Source of the DNA: Anaeramoeba flamelloides
Lineage: Eukaryota > Metamonada > Anaeramoebidae
Reading direction: 5' to 3'
Length of the DNA: 64,000 nucleotides
Assembly: GCA_027625915.1 (NCBI GenBank)
Contig: JANTQA010000070.1
Location: 6,081,001-6,145,000, forward strand
Made by a program: the position numbers and the translations under genes. A model generated the notes under the pieces. That model did not search any database. It saw only the letters and a program-made list of their open reading frames with translations, and was not told where the DNA came from. This document shows, one piece after another, positions 1-11,784 of this stretch (position 1 is the stretch's first letter; every line of letters begins with the position of its first letter).

Positions 1-644
1 CCCCTTATATAATTAGTTATTTTGAATTTATCCTTTAAATTGATGTTTTAATAGTCTATGAAAGTTATTTCTTTAAGATAAGAATGAAAGAGTTATTTTT
101 TCAAAAGTTCTTTCTAAAATACAAAAAAATTTTGTGAAAAGGTATTAAAAAAGAATAGATTAGCATCTCATAATTATTTATTTTTTTGAAATAAAGATTA
201 GCTAGTTTTTATTTTGATAAATATTAGATCAAATCCATTAAATACAAAACTTTTTCGACTTTTTTGAAATAAATTATTGATTTTTAAAATATCTGATTTT
301 GACTTTTAATCTCCGTTCAAAAAAAAGTATTCAATTTTTTAATAATTATTGTTGATTAGAATATGATGAAAGATCATTTCTAATAAGGTTCAGAAGAATC
401 ATTTTTATTAAGAAAACTACGTTAAAATTCTTTATTAATCGGTGGGTAGATTGGATATTATTTGGTTATGGTGTGTGTTAAATGTTTATTTCTCCGAAAT
501 AGAGAATGATGACATTTAAAATTTTGAACAAAACAATGAAAAAAAAAAAAAATAAAAGAATTATTTTTTTTTCAAATAATAAGTTTTTAATTTTAAGAAA
601 AAGTCAAAAATATCATTTTAATTTATCTAAAAATAATCCTTATA
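1..644. other. AT-rich intergenic DNA, no gene seen
   Basis: No open frame of believable composition is present on either strand. The stretch is homopolymer-rich and ends where the first copy of the 545-bp inverted-repeat family begins. Confidence 0.6.
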
Positions 645-1188
645 AATAAACCCCAATTCAAAATTTTTAACATACCAAAATTCAATTTGTGAAAAAAAAA
701 AAAAACTTATTTAATCAATTCAAGAAGATTTACCAAATTAGAACCATTCACTAATTGAAATTTTAACACTTTTTTATAAATTACAATACTCACAAAATAA
801 TAAATAAATAATTATCAATACACATAAATCATGGGTGTGTTAAAAATTTTGGAGAGAGCAAAACAAAAAAATACATTAGTAAATTTGTTTAAATTTTATT
901 AGGAATATTGATCGATCAAATGGTTAGACACTACCAACAAATTTTATTTGAGTTCTCCTATTTGGTACAACTTGACTTTAACCTAATATCGATGGTTGAA
1001 AAAATTTTTGATCGAACGAAACAAATTACGTAATTCAAACAATGAAATGAAAACAAAAACTAAAAGATGAAAAAATGATTTTCATATTTCACAAAAATCA
1101 AAATTATCTCCAATTTCAATGAAATTGTATTATTTTAATTGTTTGGAACGTTTTAGCTGTGTGGAAAATTTTGAATTTTAGTTTATAT
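645..1188 (+). mobile_element. Family A non-autonomous TIR element, copy 1
   Basis: This is one of three nearly full-length copies (also at 5698 and 14059) that align over about 545 bp. The left end reads ATAAACCCCAATTCAAAATT and the right end, reverse-complemented, reads ATATAAACTAAAATTCAAAA, so the ends are imperfect inverted repeats of roughly 28 bp. A conserved internal landmark is ATTGATCGATCAAATGG. No coding capacity is seen. It behaves like a MITE of an unidentified DNA-transposon superfamily; no clear target duplication could be read. Confidence 0.75.
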
Positions 1189-1284
1189 TGATAGAGAAAG
1201 GAATAATTAAAAAAAAATCTAAATAAAAAAAAAATAAGAAAAATAATAATAATAATATCAAATAATTAGAATAGTATCAATAAT

Positions 1285-1745
1285 ATACGAATTGGAAATA
1301 ATTTTGATTTTATATATTTGTTCATTTTTGGTCTTATGTATATAGGTATCATTTCCTTTTTTCATTATATATAATCAGTTTCGTTAGATCTGTTTTTTTT
1401 TTTTCATTGCTTTCTTGAAGGTTATTTTTGAGTTTATTAAATAGAAAAATCACATACAATTGGTAGATGGTATCTTAACATTTGGTCGATCAACAATTAT
1501 TGATGAAATTTCAATAAATTGACCAATACATTTTTTTTTCTGCTCGTTTAATTATTTTGGACACATCAATTTTTATTATTTCGTTTTATATTTTTTTCTT
1601 TTTTTGTATGAAAATGATTACTAATAATAACATTAATACTTGGTTACTTAAATATTGTTTAATATCACCTTTAGAAAAATATAATAAAACCGTTCTTTTT
1701 TTCCTATTTTTGATTTTGTGTGTGTCCAAATTTTTGGAATGGGAT
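1285..1745 (-). mobile_element. Diverged family A-related element, minus strand
   Basis: The reverse complement contains the landmark (here TTGATCGACCAAATG) and flanking similarity to the family A core. It also shares an extra block with the minus-strand copy at 24320-25445, ending near a CCTATTTTTGATTTTG motif at about 1708. It lies about 100 bp from copy 1 in the opposite orientation. The 104-codon open frame over this stretch is repeat-derived and is not called as a gene. Confidence 0.5.
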
Positions 1746-2645
1746 TTACAAAAACAAAAAAGGGAGAAATTTGAAAATGAAAAAAAAAGTAAAGATCAAA
1801 AAAGATTAAAGAAAAATAAATCAATAATTAAATTAATACTTCTTTGGCGAAATGGGATTTTTATCCATTAAATGAAACAATTATATGTGAATTTCTGATA
1901 AATTTTCGGAAAAAAAAAAATAATTTAAATAAAATAATATCAAAATCAAATAAATTTCAGAAACGAGTAACACTCGAAGACCAAATAAATAAATAAAAAG
2001 AGTAATGAACCAATACTTTCCCAACTGTTGAAAACTTCAAAATCATTATTTTTGTTGATTTCTGTGTTATTTTTTCTGATTGTGGAAATATAAATAAAAA
2101 AATTGATCAAAATTCAAAGGAAAAAAATTATTAATTATTAATTTCATTCATCCAATTTAAAAATAAATAGTTCATGAAAAATAAAAAAGGTAAGGAAATC
2201 CAAAACAAATAAAATTTTGAACCAATTCTTTCGAAAATTGTATCATTATACCCAAATACCATAACTTTTCATATCCGAGTAACCAATGTATTAAATATAT
2301 TTATTAATAGTTTGTAATTGGAAATATATAAATAAAGATTGGTTTAAAATGGGGGATATTTAAAAAAACGACTAATATTTTATATAAAAAACTTTTTTAT
2401 TAAAAATTCATATTTCAAAAAATAAAAAAATCAAAAAGTTATTATTGAAGATTTATTTTTTAAAAAAAATGAAATTATACAATCCGTCAAAAGAAAAAAT
2501 TTTAATTAATTGTGTTTTTTTTTTAAAATCTAATTTTTTCTTTCTAATTTTTAGATTTAAAAGTTTTTAAATACAAAAATTTTAAAAGTATTTATTGTTG
2601 ATAAATTAATTCAAATTTTTATTCTTTTTTTCTTTGTTTTTGACA
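1746..2645. other. Intergenic DNA downstream of the hydrolase gene
   Basis: This is the 3' flank of the minus-strand hydrolase. It is low-complexity AT-rich DNA with several AATAAA-like hexamers but nothing that singles out a polyadenylation site. No gene or named repeat is seen. Confidence 0.5.
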
Positions 2646-5600
2646 TTAATCAGAATCGGAGTCTTGAAACCAGATATCATCTGATCCAAGTGTTTTTTTA
2701 ATTTTTTTTTGAGTGTTTTCTTTTTTTGTATTTGTAGTAGATTCTTGTTTTTTTGTTTTATTTTCTTGTTCATCTTTTTCCTTTTCTTTTAACTCATCTT
2801 CTTGATCTGTTTTCTCCTGACTTTTTTTTACTTGGTTATTATTTGTTTCCTTTCCGTTTCCCTTTCCCTTTCCCTTTTTCTTTTTCTTTTTTTTTTTCTT
2901 TCCATTTTTCTTTTTTTTTCCTTTTTTTTTTTTCTTTTTCTTTTTTGATTTATTTTCTTTTTCGTTAATTTGATTTTCTTCCTCACTTTCTTCTTTTGTT
3001 TCAATTCTTTCTTCCTGGATTTTTTTCCAATTTTTCACTATATGGTCAATAAATTTGTTAATTTCTGTATAAAAAATTCCCCTATAATTTGTTTCAAGAT
3101 CATTGTGCCCTGCATTTTCAATCCACACACCATTAAATTTATTTGGTATCAATTCATATAATTTTTTACCATGCTTAATATTTACAGTTGTATCATCTGT
3201 TCCATGGATGATCAAAATCGGATAATCAACCTTTTTCACTTTGGATTTATTGACAAAGCTATCAAAGGGCATATTAAATGGAAGCTTGACACCAACTCGT
3301 AAGCAAGATAACAATGGCGATAATAGGGTAATTCCGGCAACTGGGCACCTAATGGCTAATTCCATCATCACAGCTGTACCCAACGAATGCCCAAATAAAA
3401 TTATTTCGCTAGCATCAATGTTTTGTTCATTTTTTATCCATTTGTACGCAGCTTCTGCTCCCCTGTAACAATTTTTTTCGTTGTGTTTGCCTTGTGATTG
3501 TGGGTACCCTGGGTATTCGAATAATAAGACATTACAATTCGTTTTTTTTGATAATCTTAAAGCAAAATGTTCAAGTTCAGAAATTGATTCCCCGTTTCCA
3601 TGCGAAAAAATAATTGTCATTCTTTTTCTTTTTTCAATTAAAAGTGTGTTTTTTTCTATTTGGTAATATATTAATATGAAAATGTAAAAATAAACATCAT
3701 AGAAAATTTTAATAATAAAATATTTTTAGAAACTCTTTTTTAAGTTTTATGAAATATAAGAAAATATTGTAAAATGGTTTAAAGGGTAACTTGTAAAGTT
3801 TTTTAAAATCAATTTTATTTTCTTAATTCTGAATTTTTTATTTTATTTTTTTTATTTCCTCAGATGAATTGAATAAAGTCATTTTAAAAATGTACAACTA
3901 AAAAAATTTTTATTAGAGATTTAAATTTTGGTATATTTAAGTTTATCAACTATTTGATAGAAAATTTTGAAAAAGTGTTATTCATCCTTTTGTAAAATGA
4001 ACATGCTATTTCCTTAAAAATAGTGCAAATTTATTTTAAAATATCTTTTTTAAACGCAATTATTATCAGAGATAATTTAAATATCCAAAATTATTATTTC
4101 TCATAAATGGATTTTTAAACATAATAATTCAATCTATTTTTTTGTCAGATAATACTTAAAAGATATTAAATTTTTTGATCTCGATTTTTGATGATATTTT
4201 TTTAATTGTGAAAATTGGTGGTTCTTTTTTTCTTTTTGATCATAAAACAATTTTTTTTTCCTAATGGGTTGAATCAATATAAATTTTCTCAGAGAAGGAT
4301 CAACTTATATAAGTATTTTATTGTTGAATAAAATCTTTTTTCTCCTTAGCTTTTATTTCCTATTTTTTATTGAATTTTTTTTGGAAAACATTTTGTCAAA
4401 AAAAATATTTTTTTAAAAAAAGTGTTTTTCATTAATTGATCAATATATTTTGATGAATATATTTTGAAATTCATATAATAGGTACACAAGTGTAAGCGTG
4501 ATGTTTCTCTTTTTTGATTTTTTGTGATAAAAATTGATTTTTTGTGATAAAAATTGATTTTTAGAAGAAACTCTAAAAATAGACACCATGTATATACTTA
4601 TGCACTGATTCAATAATTATTAAGATTCCTCTTAATTTTATATTTCCAATTTAAGAATAGAACAACTTAAAAAAAATAAACTCCATTTCACTCAAAGGGA
4701 CCCATTCAAAAATGAAATTTTCATTTTTTTTTATTAAGAACCAACCTAACTAAGATTGTTTAAAAATAAGAGAGATAATAAACGTCGGATTAGAGTCGAT
4801 AATCATACAAGAAATACCTGAACAAACTATAAATTTAAAAATAAAAAAAATGTTAAAAAAATTTTTGGGCCATTTTCATTGGAACGTCTCGTGCAAAATT
4901 CTCAATTTCTTTAGGAAATTAAAATTGTTGATAATAAGATTTTTCACTTGTAAATATATGAATTCTAAAAGGAATTACAAAGCCTAACTTTTCTTAATGT
5001 TAATTTGGAGTTTCAAACATTTTTTTTTTCAAATTTACTTTTTAAAAAAAAGAAAAGAAGAAAAAAAAAAAACAAATAAAAGCAAAATACAAAATGAGAA
5101 AAAATGATTTTGATCTAAAAATAGAAAATATAGTTTGTGAAGAATAATGAATTGAACTCATAGAATGTCTTCCATTTCTTCAATAAAACTGGGCCCCTTT
5201 GACTGAAAAAGAGTTTATATTAAATTTTATCAAAAAACTAAAAAAAAAATAGTTGAAAAAAATTTTGAATTAAAATTCCTGTGAAGTGGATTGCTTGGAT
5301 GAAATTATCATAATTCAAAAGTTGTTTTTATTTTTTAATTTAAAAGGTATCTTTTTTATGCTTGATTGGCCATTTTTTAGTTCTTTTTTACAAAAATTAA
5401 AACAAAAGGAAAAATATTAGATTATTTTTACTTTTATTGAAAATAGTTTGATTTTTTTTGCTCTTTGAAAAAAAAAATTAAAATATACCAGAAATATCCA
5501 TAATTAGTAATATTAAAGAATAAAAATAAAAATAAACACCATTAAAAGTTTATTTTCAATGATTTTTGACTTGTTTAAAAAATTTGAAAATTTTCTATTT

Positions 5601-7818
5601 TCAAATATTTTTGATGTTTTTTCAATTGTTTTCCCAAAATGAATATTCTTGTTTTTTCCAATAGATCTCAAAGAATTTTAGTTTTTTAATTTTTAAAATA
5701 AACTCCAATTCAAAATTTTTAACACACCAAAATTCAATTTTTGCAAAAAAAAAATCTTATTTAATCAATTCAAGAAGAAATACCAAATTAGAACCATTTA
5801 CTAATTGAAATGTTAACTCTTGTTTATAAAATACAATACTCGCAAAACAAAAAATAAATAATTACCAATACAAATAAATCAAGAGTGTGTTAAAAATTTT
5901 GGAGAGAGCAAAACAAAAAAAAATGCATTGGTATATTTTGTTTAAATTATATTAGGAATATTGATCGATCAAATGGTTAGATACCATCAACTAATTTTAT
6001 TTGAGTTCTTCTATTTTGAACAGCCCGGCTTTAGCATAATATCAATTGTTGAAAAAAATATTTCGATCGAACGGAACAAGTTACATAATTCAAAAATAAA
6101 AATAAAAATAAAAAACTAAAAGATGAAAAAATGATTGTCATATTTTACAAAATCAAAATTATTTCCAATTTGATGAAATTGTATTATCGTGGTTGTTTGA
6201 ACTGTTTTAGTCTGTGTGGAAAATTTTGAATTTTAGTTTATATAGATCAAATAGATTTACTTCATACAGATATCAACTATTCTCTAAAGTGTATTATTCT
6301 ACTTAATTTTTATTTATTCTTTAAAGGTAAATTATAAAAAATAATTGTTATTTGGAAATTTTTTTGGTAATTGTGATAAGAGCCTAATAACAACCAAAAA
6401 CTAAATAAACATGTGGAGTGCGATTTATCTCTAAAAACCAACAATCAAAAACGGGGCCCTTTTTTGAAAAAAGCGCCAAAGAGTAACACTCAATTTCCAA
6501 TTTGAATCGTTGTGAAATATAATTTTGAAAGCAACTGTGTTAGTTTCGAATTGTTTCTCTTGAGCGGTTTTTGAGATCTCGAAAATTTTTTCATTATTTT
6601 CCTTTTTTAAATGAGTTATATTTGCCTAAAGAATGTTAGAAAATCCTTAAATTGTCAAATATAGTGCGTTATAATACAGCCACAAATTAGATTGAATGGA
6701 ATTAAATTGATTTTGCACTGGAAGAAAACAATTTGATTCAAATTGGAGAAATTTAATCATTTGGGAATATAAAATATAAGGAAAGATTAATTTTTTTTCT
6801 AAATTCCGATTTTTTGAAATTGAGAATACTATGAAACTTTTTATTAAGTATTTAATTTTTTTTGGTATCTTAGAAATTATTTTATTTTTAATTGAATTTT
6901 TGGTAATGAGATCCTGTGAATTTTTTTTTGTTGTATCTATTTTTGAGAATTCTTTTATACTTTTTATTTGGATTTGAATTTTTTTGAATTTATCGATCTT
7001 TTAATGGTTGGTTAAAATGTTGATTCTACAATATTATTTTGTTTTGTGTGCTTTAAACTCTTTCGGGCTATTAAAAAATTCCTTTTTTAGTGAATTTAAA
7101 TTAAACCACGGTTGCTTGACTGGAAAAATTTTATTCGACTTTTATTTTCAAAAAAGGAAATATTCAGCCTAAAAATATTACTGTTGTGGAAAAAAAGTGA
7201 ATTATTAAAAAATCACTTACTTTCTGTTTCATCTTCAGACTCTGCACTCTCCAGCTGCGAGTTGTCGTCGGAATGTTTGTTTGAGCTTGTTGCAGATAAT
7301 TCTAAATTTTGAACAATTGTTTTTTTCAAATTGTTTTCCCCAAAACTCATCACTAAGCCTTTTGAAGCTTTACCGATTTTTTTTGAAGAAGAATTTGTTT
7401 TTTTTTCATTTTCCTTAGATTCGCCTTGTTCTTTTTCCTTTTGTTTTTGTTTTTCATTTTCATTTTCATTTTCATTTTCATTTTCATTTTCATTTCCTTT
7501 TTCTTTTTCATTTCCATTTTCATTTTCAAAACTAGAATTGGAACTAGATCCTAATTTTTTTTCCTTTTCTTTCTCTTCTTCACTAAGAGAATTCAAAGAA
7601 TTTAATGAGTCTGATTCTTTTTGAATTGTTTTTTTTTTTTGTTCTACAAATTTATTCGTTTTAGTGTATAAGTCTTCAAATTCAGGATCGTCTGGTGTAA
7701 ACCATAAAAGTGGAATTTTTAATTTGTTTGAGGTAAAGGTCCAATGGAGGTGTTCCTTTCTGAGAAGTGGTGCGGTTGTAGGTGGTCGAAAAACTAATTT
7801 GCTAATTAAAAATGACAT
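2646..7818 (-). CDS. ABHD17-like alpha/beta serine hydrolase, two exons
   Basis: Exon 1 is 7818-7221 and exon 2 is 3655-2646, giving about 535 residues. Exon 1 starts MSFLISKLVFRPPTT, like the N-terminus of ABHD17 proteins. It then runs into a Ser/Glu/Asn/Lys-rich stretch and ends at a consensus GTAAGT donor. Exon 2 follows an AAATAG acceptor; the split codon restores the frame and leads straight into the IIFSHGNGE strand. The catalytic triad is visible as GHSLG (Ser about 290), HGTDD (Asp about 354) and GHND (His about 383). ABHD17 enzymes remove palmitate from membrane proteins such as Ras; the role here is inferred from the family. Human ABHD17 carries an N-terminal cysteine cluster for its own palmitoylation, and this one lacks it. 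The roughly 145-residue insertion before the hydrolase core and the Lys/Glu-rich C-tail (about residue 410 on) are unusual. A related Bem46-type hydrolase is the main alternative. Confidence 0.88.
4677..5217. mobile_element. TIR element with GGGxCCC-containing ends
   Basis: The left end, TAAACTCCATTTCACTCAAA followed by GGGACCCA, is matched in inverted orientation by the right end, which reads TAAACTCTTTTTCAGTCAAA then GGGGCCCA when reverse-complemented. The 541-bp interior has no coding frame. It is probably a non-autonomous DNA element; no other copy was noticed in the window and no target duplication is obvious. Confidence 0.6.
5698..6244 (+). mobile_element. Family A TIR element, copy 2 (inside hydrolase intron)
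   Basis: It aligns end to end with the copy at 645-1188, including ATAAACTCCAATTCAAAATT at the left, GATCGATCAAATGG inside and TTGAATTTTAGTTTATAT at the right. Relative to the transcribed minus strand it sits in antisense orientation. Confidence 0.75.
6466..6572. repeat. Short fold-back element, copy 1
   Basis: This is a block of about 110 bp starting AAAAAGCGCCAAAGAG and ending in partly complementary sequence (CTTGAGCGGTTTTTGAG). Its interior, CCAATTTGAATCGTTGTG, is the reverse complement of the interior of the element at 57304-57415. The GC clusters stand out from the surrounding intron. Confidence 0.55.
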
Positions 7819-9225
7819 TTACGTTTCTTTTTTTACCCAAATTGATAAAAGAAAAAAAAATGACTCAAGTTTTCTTAGTGTATAATAGGACAAAGTTGCT
7901 AAAGTTAATTTAGCAAAATTAAATTATCAACTTTTATTTTGCTAAAAACTTTTTTTCTGGTAAAAAGATTCTTTTCACTAGTGGGTACATTTTTGAAGAA
8001 AAAAAATCAAAGAAACTTGAAGGTTCTTTTCTCGATTATTGGAAATAATTTTGTCAAAATATATTTTCATCATTAACGTACTTTATCTGTTTAAAAGTTT
8101 TTGAATTAACAGATTTGTTGAACATCGTTACACATTTTTATTTTCAGCAAGAAGGTACGTTTTACCATTTTGAAAAATTTTTGATTGTTTGAACCTTATT
8201 AAAAAAGATTTTTTGAGTGCCACCAGATATTGAAACTTTGAAATACCAATTATCCACATTTGTGAAAAGAATGCGAACCCAAAATAAAGTATAATTGGAT
8301 CTTTATTTTTTCATCACATTTTTTAAGATCATTTTTCTTTTATTAAATTTTTTTTTTTATTAAATTATTGTGTGATGGATCTGGGGATGTGTGTTTATGG
8401 GAAGGCTTGAAATTAATCAGAAAACAAACAAAAAAAATAGACCCAAGAAAGGTGTATATTTGAAACAAATTAATTCTTTTAGAATATCAAACAAGAAAGA
8501 TCGTCTTTGCAAATAAACTTGTTGATTCAAGAATGAAAGGATTAAAAAATTCAATCAAAGTAATTCTTTAGATGATATGTTTCTTCTTTATTTTCTTATT
8601 GATTGAAAGAGTACAAACTAGTAATTTTCTTGAATTTCTCAACACTTTACTATTTCTTATTATTTGCAAAAACTTTTTTTTACAAATTAACTTTCAAAAT
8701 TCTTTTTGCAAATATTTTTTTCAAAAAAAACCTAAAGAAAGAATTCTGTTTCTAAGATGAAGGATCATCTAAATAAAACCCACTCCAAGTGCTGAAGGGC
8801 TCATTATATTGGTTATTTGTGAGATAACTCTTAAAGTAAAAAATATTGAAAGATCCAAATCACAAAAAGTTCAACTTGAAGAATCAAGAAATACATTTAA
8901 ACAATTTAAATCAACATCAAAAAATTGTGTTGTTACCCGAATTAATAACAAAATAAATAATTATAAAATCAGAAAAATATAATCAATCAATATATTTTCC
9001 AAAGAGGAATGTAATTAATATCCTATTTTCTGAACAAAACTAGAATTAGATGAATTTAATAAAAATAGTATTTTTAAATTCATTTTGGGTATTCTTTGGA
9101 AATACACACGTGATTTATTTATCAATAATTTTTCAAATAAATGTTTTTTTTAATTCAGAATTAAAAACAAAACCTAGAAAAGAAAAAGAAATTATTTCAA
9201 ATTTTTGGATCAGATCAATTAATAA
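7819..9225. other. Intergenic DNA upstream of the hydrolase gene
   Basis: This is the 5' flank of the minus-strand hydrolase and presumably contains its promoter; no motif can be named. It has no convincing coding frame: the open frames at 8572-8760 and 9050-9301 have the Phe/Ile/Leu-only texture of AT-rich noise. Confidence 0.5.
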
Positions 9226-9238
9226 ATTATTATTTTTT

Positions 9239-9483
9239 GATCACTTCTCTGGAATTGCTCAGCTTATGAAAATAATCGTAAAATCTGGATTTCTGAATTA
9301 AAAAAAATAATTTTTCAATTATTTTTAAAGATAATAATAATATTTTTAATATTATTAATAAACATGTTTCAATATCTTTATTAGTTTGAATCTTTTAACA
9401 AATTTCTAAATTCAAGTTTAGGAATTCCGTCACATAAGTGGATTTTTAAACCCCTCCCTTAAATTACAATAAAAAAAAAATAC
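9239..9483 (+). mobile_element. 5'-truncated LINE tail with target-site duplication
   Basis: It encodes, with damage, the C-terminal signature of a non-LTR retrotransposon reverse transcriptase (NCSAYENNRKIWISELKK) and matches the insertion at 55199-55543. It ends in an A-rich tail at about 9471-9480. It is flanked by a perfect 13-bp direct repeat ATTATTATTTTTT at 9226-9238 and 9484-9496, as expected for target-primed insertion. Only about 245 bp was inserted, so the copy was dead on arrival. Confidence 0.7.
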
Positions 9484-9496
9484 ATTATTATTTTTT

Positions 9497-10242
9497 ATTT
9501 TTTTCTTTATAAAATTTTTTAATTATTTCGATTTCCATTTTTTAGTCAGTTGTAATTTATTATACACCCCAATAGATAACAACCATAGTTATTTAAACAC
9601 CGATATTTTTGGTTAAAGAAATAATTTTAATAATTCAATTTCGTATAAACTAAAGAACTCATAATGGGGAAAATGTTCCTACTCACTTCACAATAAAAAA
9701 AGAAAAAAGCATAATAATAACTATCCATTTTTTAGCCTAAATATATAAGAAATTATGATTATAATAAAAAAAAACAAATGTTTTTTAATCTTAAACAGAA
9801 CATAATTAAAAATAATGAGAAAGAAAATATTAGATCCAAAACCTTCAAAAAAAAAAAAAAAAAGTAAAAAAATTAATGAAACAACAAACATCCCTCCAAA
9901 TCTTGATTTAAAAAAAAAAACAAGAAAGAAAATATGATTATTTCAAACTTTAGAAAAACTTCAATTTAATTAGATTCAACAACATTTCTGGAATATTGGT
10001 TCATTAATTTCTAACAACAAAACCAGTTAATAGTTTTGAAATAATTTTCAAACAAGATTTTGTTTTATTTATTTTTAGATAATAAAAAATCTTTTTATCA
10101 TTTTCAAGTTTAATTTGTTTAAGAATATCCCAAGTTGTATTGACCAAATTGAGATGAAAACGGTATTTTGGAAAATTGAACTAAATTTTTTTTCTTTTTT
10201 TAATTTGAAAATGATATTATTTATTACAATATAACCCAATAA
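9497..10242. other. Intergenic AT-rich DNA, nothing recognised
   Basis: No coding frame, RNA gene or named repeat is seen. It separates the LINE tail from the third family A copy. Confidence 0.5.
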
Positions 10243-10945
10243 ATATAAAACCCAATTCATAATTTTTAACACAACAAAATTCAATTTTTGAAAAAAAAAA
10301 TCTTATTTAATCAATTCTAGAAGAAATACCCAATTAGAACCATCCAATAATTGAAATATTAACAATTGTTAATAAATTACAATACTCCAAAACAAAAAAT
10401 AAATAATTATCAACACTAATAAATCAAGGTTATGATAAAAATCTTGGAGAGAGCAAAATAAAAAAGGTGATTGGATTTATTGTTAAGGGAAAGATGAAAA
10501 TCCATTTAATTTGTTAAAGAAATAATTTTGAAGTGACTAAATTTGAGACTTCTAATTCAAAGAGTATCTAAAACAGATACAATCATCAGAAGTATTTGGA
10601 TCTTAATTTAGTTTTTTTTTAAAAAAACGCTCAGCAAAATATATTTAAATTAAACAAACAATTGTTCATCTATCAAAAAATTAGATAACATCAACTAATC
10701 ATATTTGAGCTCTTCTATTTGTAGCAACTCAACTTTAACCATAACCAATCATTGGAAAAAATGATCGATCTACCAAAAAAAGATAAGTTAACTCAAAAAA
10801 AAGTAACGATAATAAAAAAGAAAAGAAAAAAAAAGAGAAGAAAATTTTTCCAAATAATCAAAATTATTTCCAAATTAAATGAAAGTATACTAGTATTTCT
10901 TTAAATTCATTCAATTATGTACAATTTTTTGGAATTTAGTTTAGT
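10243..10945 (+). mobile_element. Family A TIR element, longer variant (copy 3)
   Basis: Both ends match family A (ACCCAATTCATAATTTTTAA at the left, GGAATTTAGTTTAG at the right). The middle carries about 150 extra bases at 10475-10625, including GAAGTGACTAAATTTGAGAC and AGAAGTATTTGGATCTTAAT. The same extra block occurs at 19510-19640 and, inverted, at 24890-24990. It is therefore a subfamily feature rather than a private insertion. Confidence 0.65.
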
Positions 10946-11784
10946 GAAAAATTATAAAAAATAAAAACTTTTCTGAATATATTTTTCAATTTTTTTCATT
11001 TATAAGAAATTTTGCACAAAATTTTTATTCTTTTATTATAATTCAGAACCAATATTAAAATTCACTGAAACCATCATAACAAAATACCTATTACTGTTCA
11101 CGAAAAAAAGCGAAACAGTGAAAAAATCACCCAACACGGTTTTAAATTGGTAAACTTTTGAAAAAACAAAAGTAAAAAGTCAAATCAATTAAAAGAAGAA
11201 ATATATTAAAATTCAAAGAATATTTCCTTATATTATTTTCAATGAAATCAACAAGACAATGTAGATCTACTTGTCTTATCAAAATTGTTCTTGTGGCTTT
11301 GGAGATCTCAAAAAAGTCAAATTTTTTCAACAATTTTTAATAATTATTTAATAAATCAACCAAAGAAAAATCCTCATAACCAAAAGCAAGTATTAAAAAA
11401 ACTGTTATTTTTTTTTTTTTTTCTCCATTTTGTGTTTAATTATTTTTTTTTTTCTTTTATTCATAAATCTTACTTTGAATTTTCAGTTTCTATTAATGGT
11501 TCACAATTAAAAATCGATTTAGGCTTTTTTTCTTGGTTTCACTTTTTTTCCCAAATTGTTATCAAAAATTTAAAAACTGTGAAATATAATCCAAAAAAAA
11601 TTAAGGTTGATAATAATTTTTATTTTTTTTCTAATTTAACAATTTTTAGATATCCTTTTAAATAAATTAGTATACAAATAAAATGTGATAACTTTTTTTT
11701 TTTTTTTTAAAAAAAAAGGATAAATAATGAATTGTAATACAATTTGAAAATGTATTCTTCCAAATAATTTAACACATTCTTCAA
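10946..11784. other. Intergenic DNA downstream of Psf3
   Basis: The only long open frame (11285-11665, plus) lacks an ATG start and is mostly Phe/Lys/Asn, so it is not called. Long T runs at about 11405 and 11692 are present. Confidence 0.45.

Larger units (their letters stand above)
3656..7220 (-). other. 3.6-kb intron of the hydrolase gene
   Basis: It runs from GTAAGT (read on the minus strand from 7220) to AAATAG at 3656, and joining its flanks keeps the frame. It carries a TIR element (4677-5217), a family A copy (5698-6244) and a GCGC-ended fold-back (6466-6572). A short tandem duplication of TTGATTTTTTGTGATAAAAA lies at about 4510-4560. No further exon is needed. Confidence 0.8.

Noticed and set aside
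1557-1871. 104-codon open frame on the plus strand
   Set aside because: It lies over a diverged repeat copy and its composition (Phe/Ile/Lys/Asn) is that of AT-rich noise; the start is not ATG.
11285-11665. 126-codon plus-strand frame
   Set aside because: No ATG start, Phe-run dominated, no partner exon and no family resemblance.
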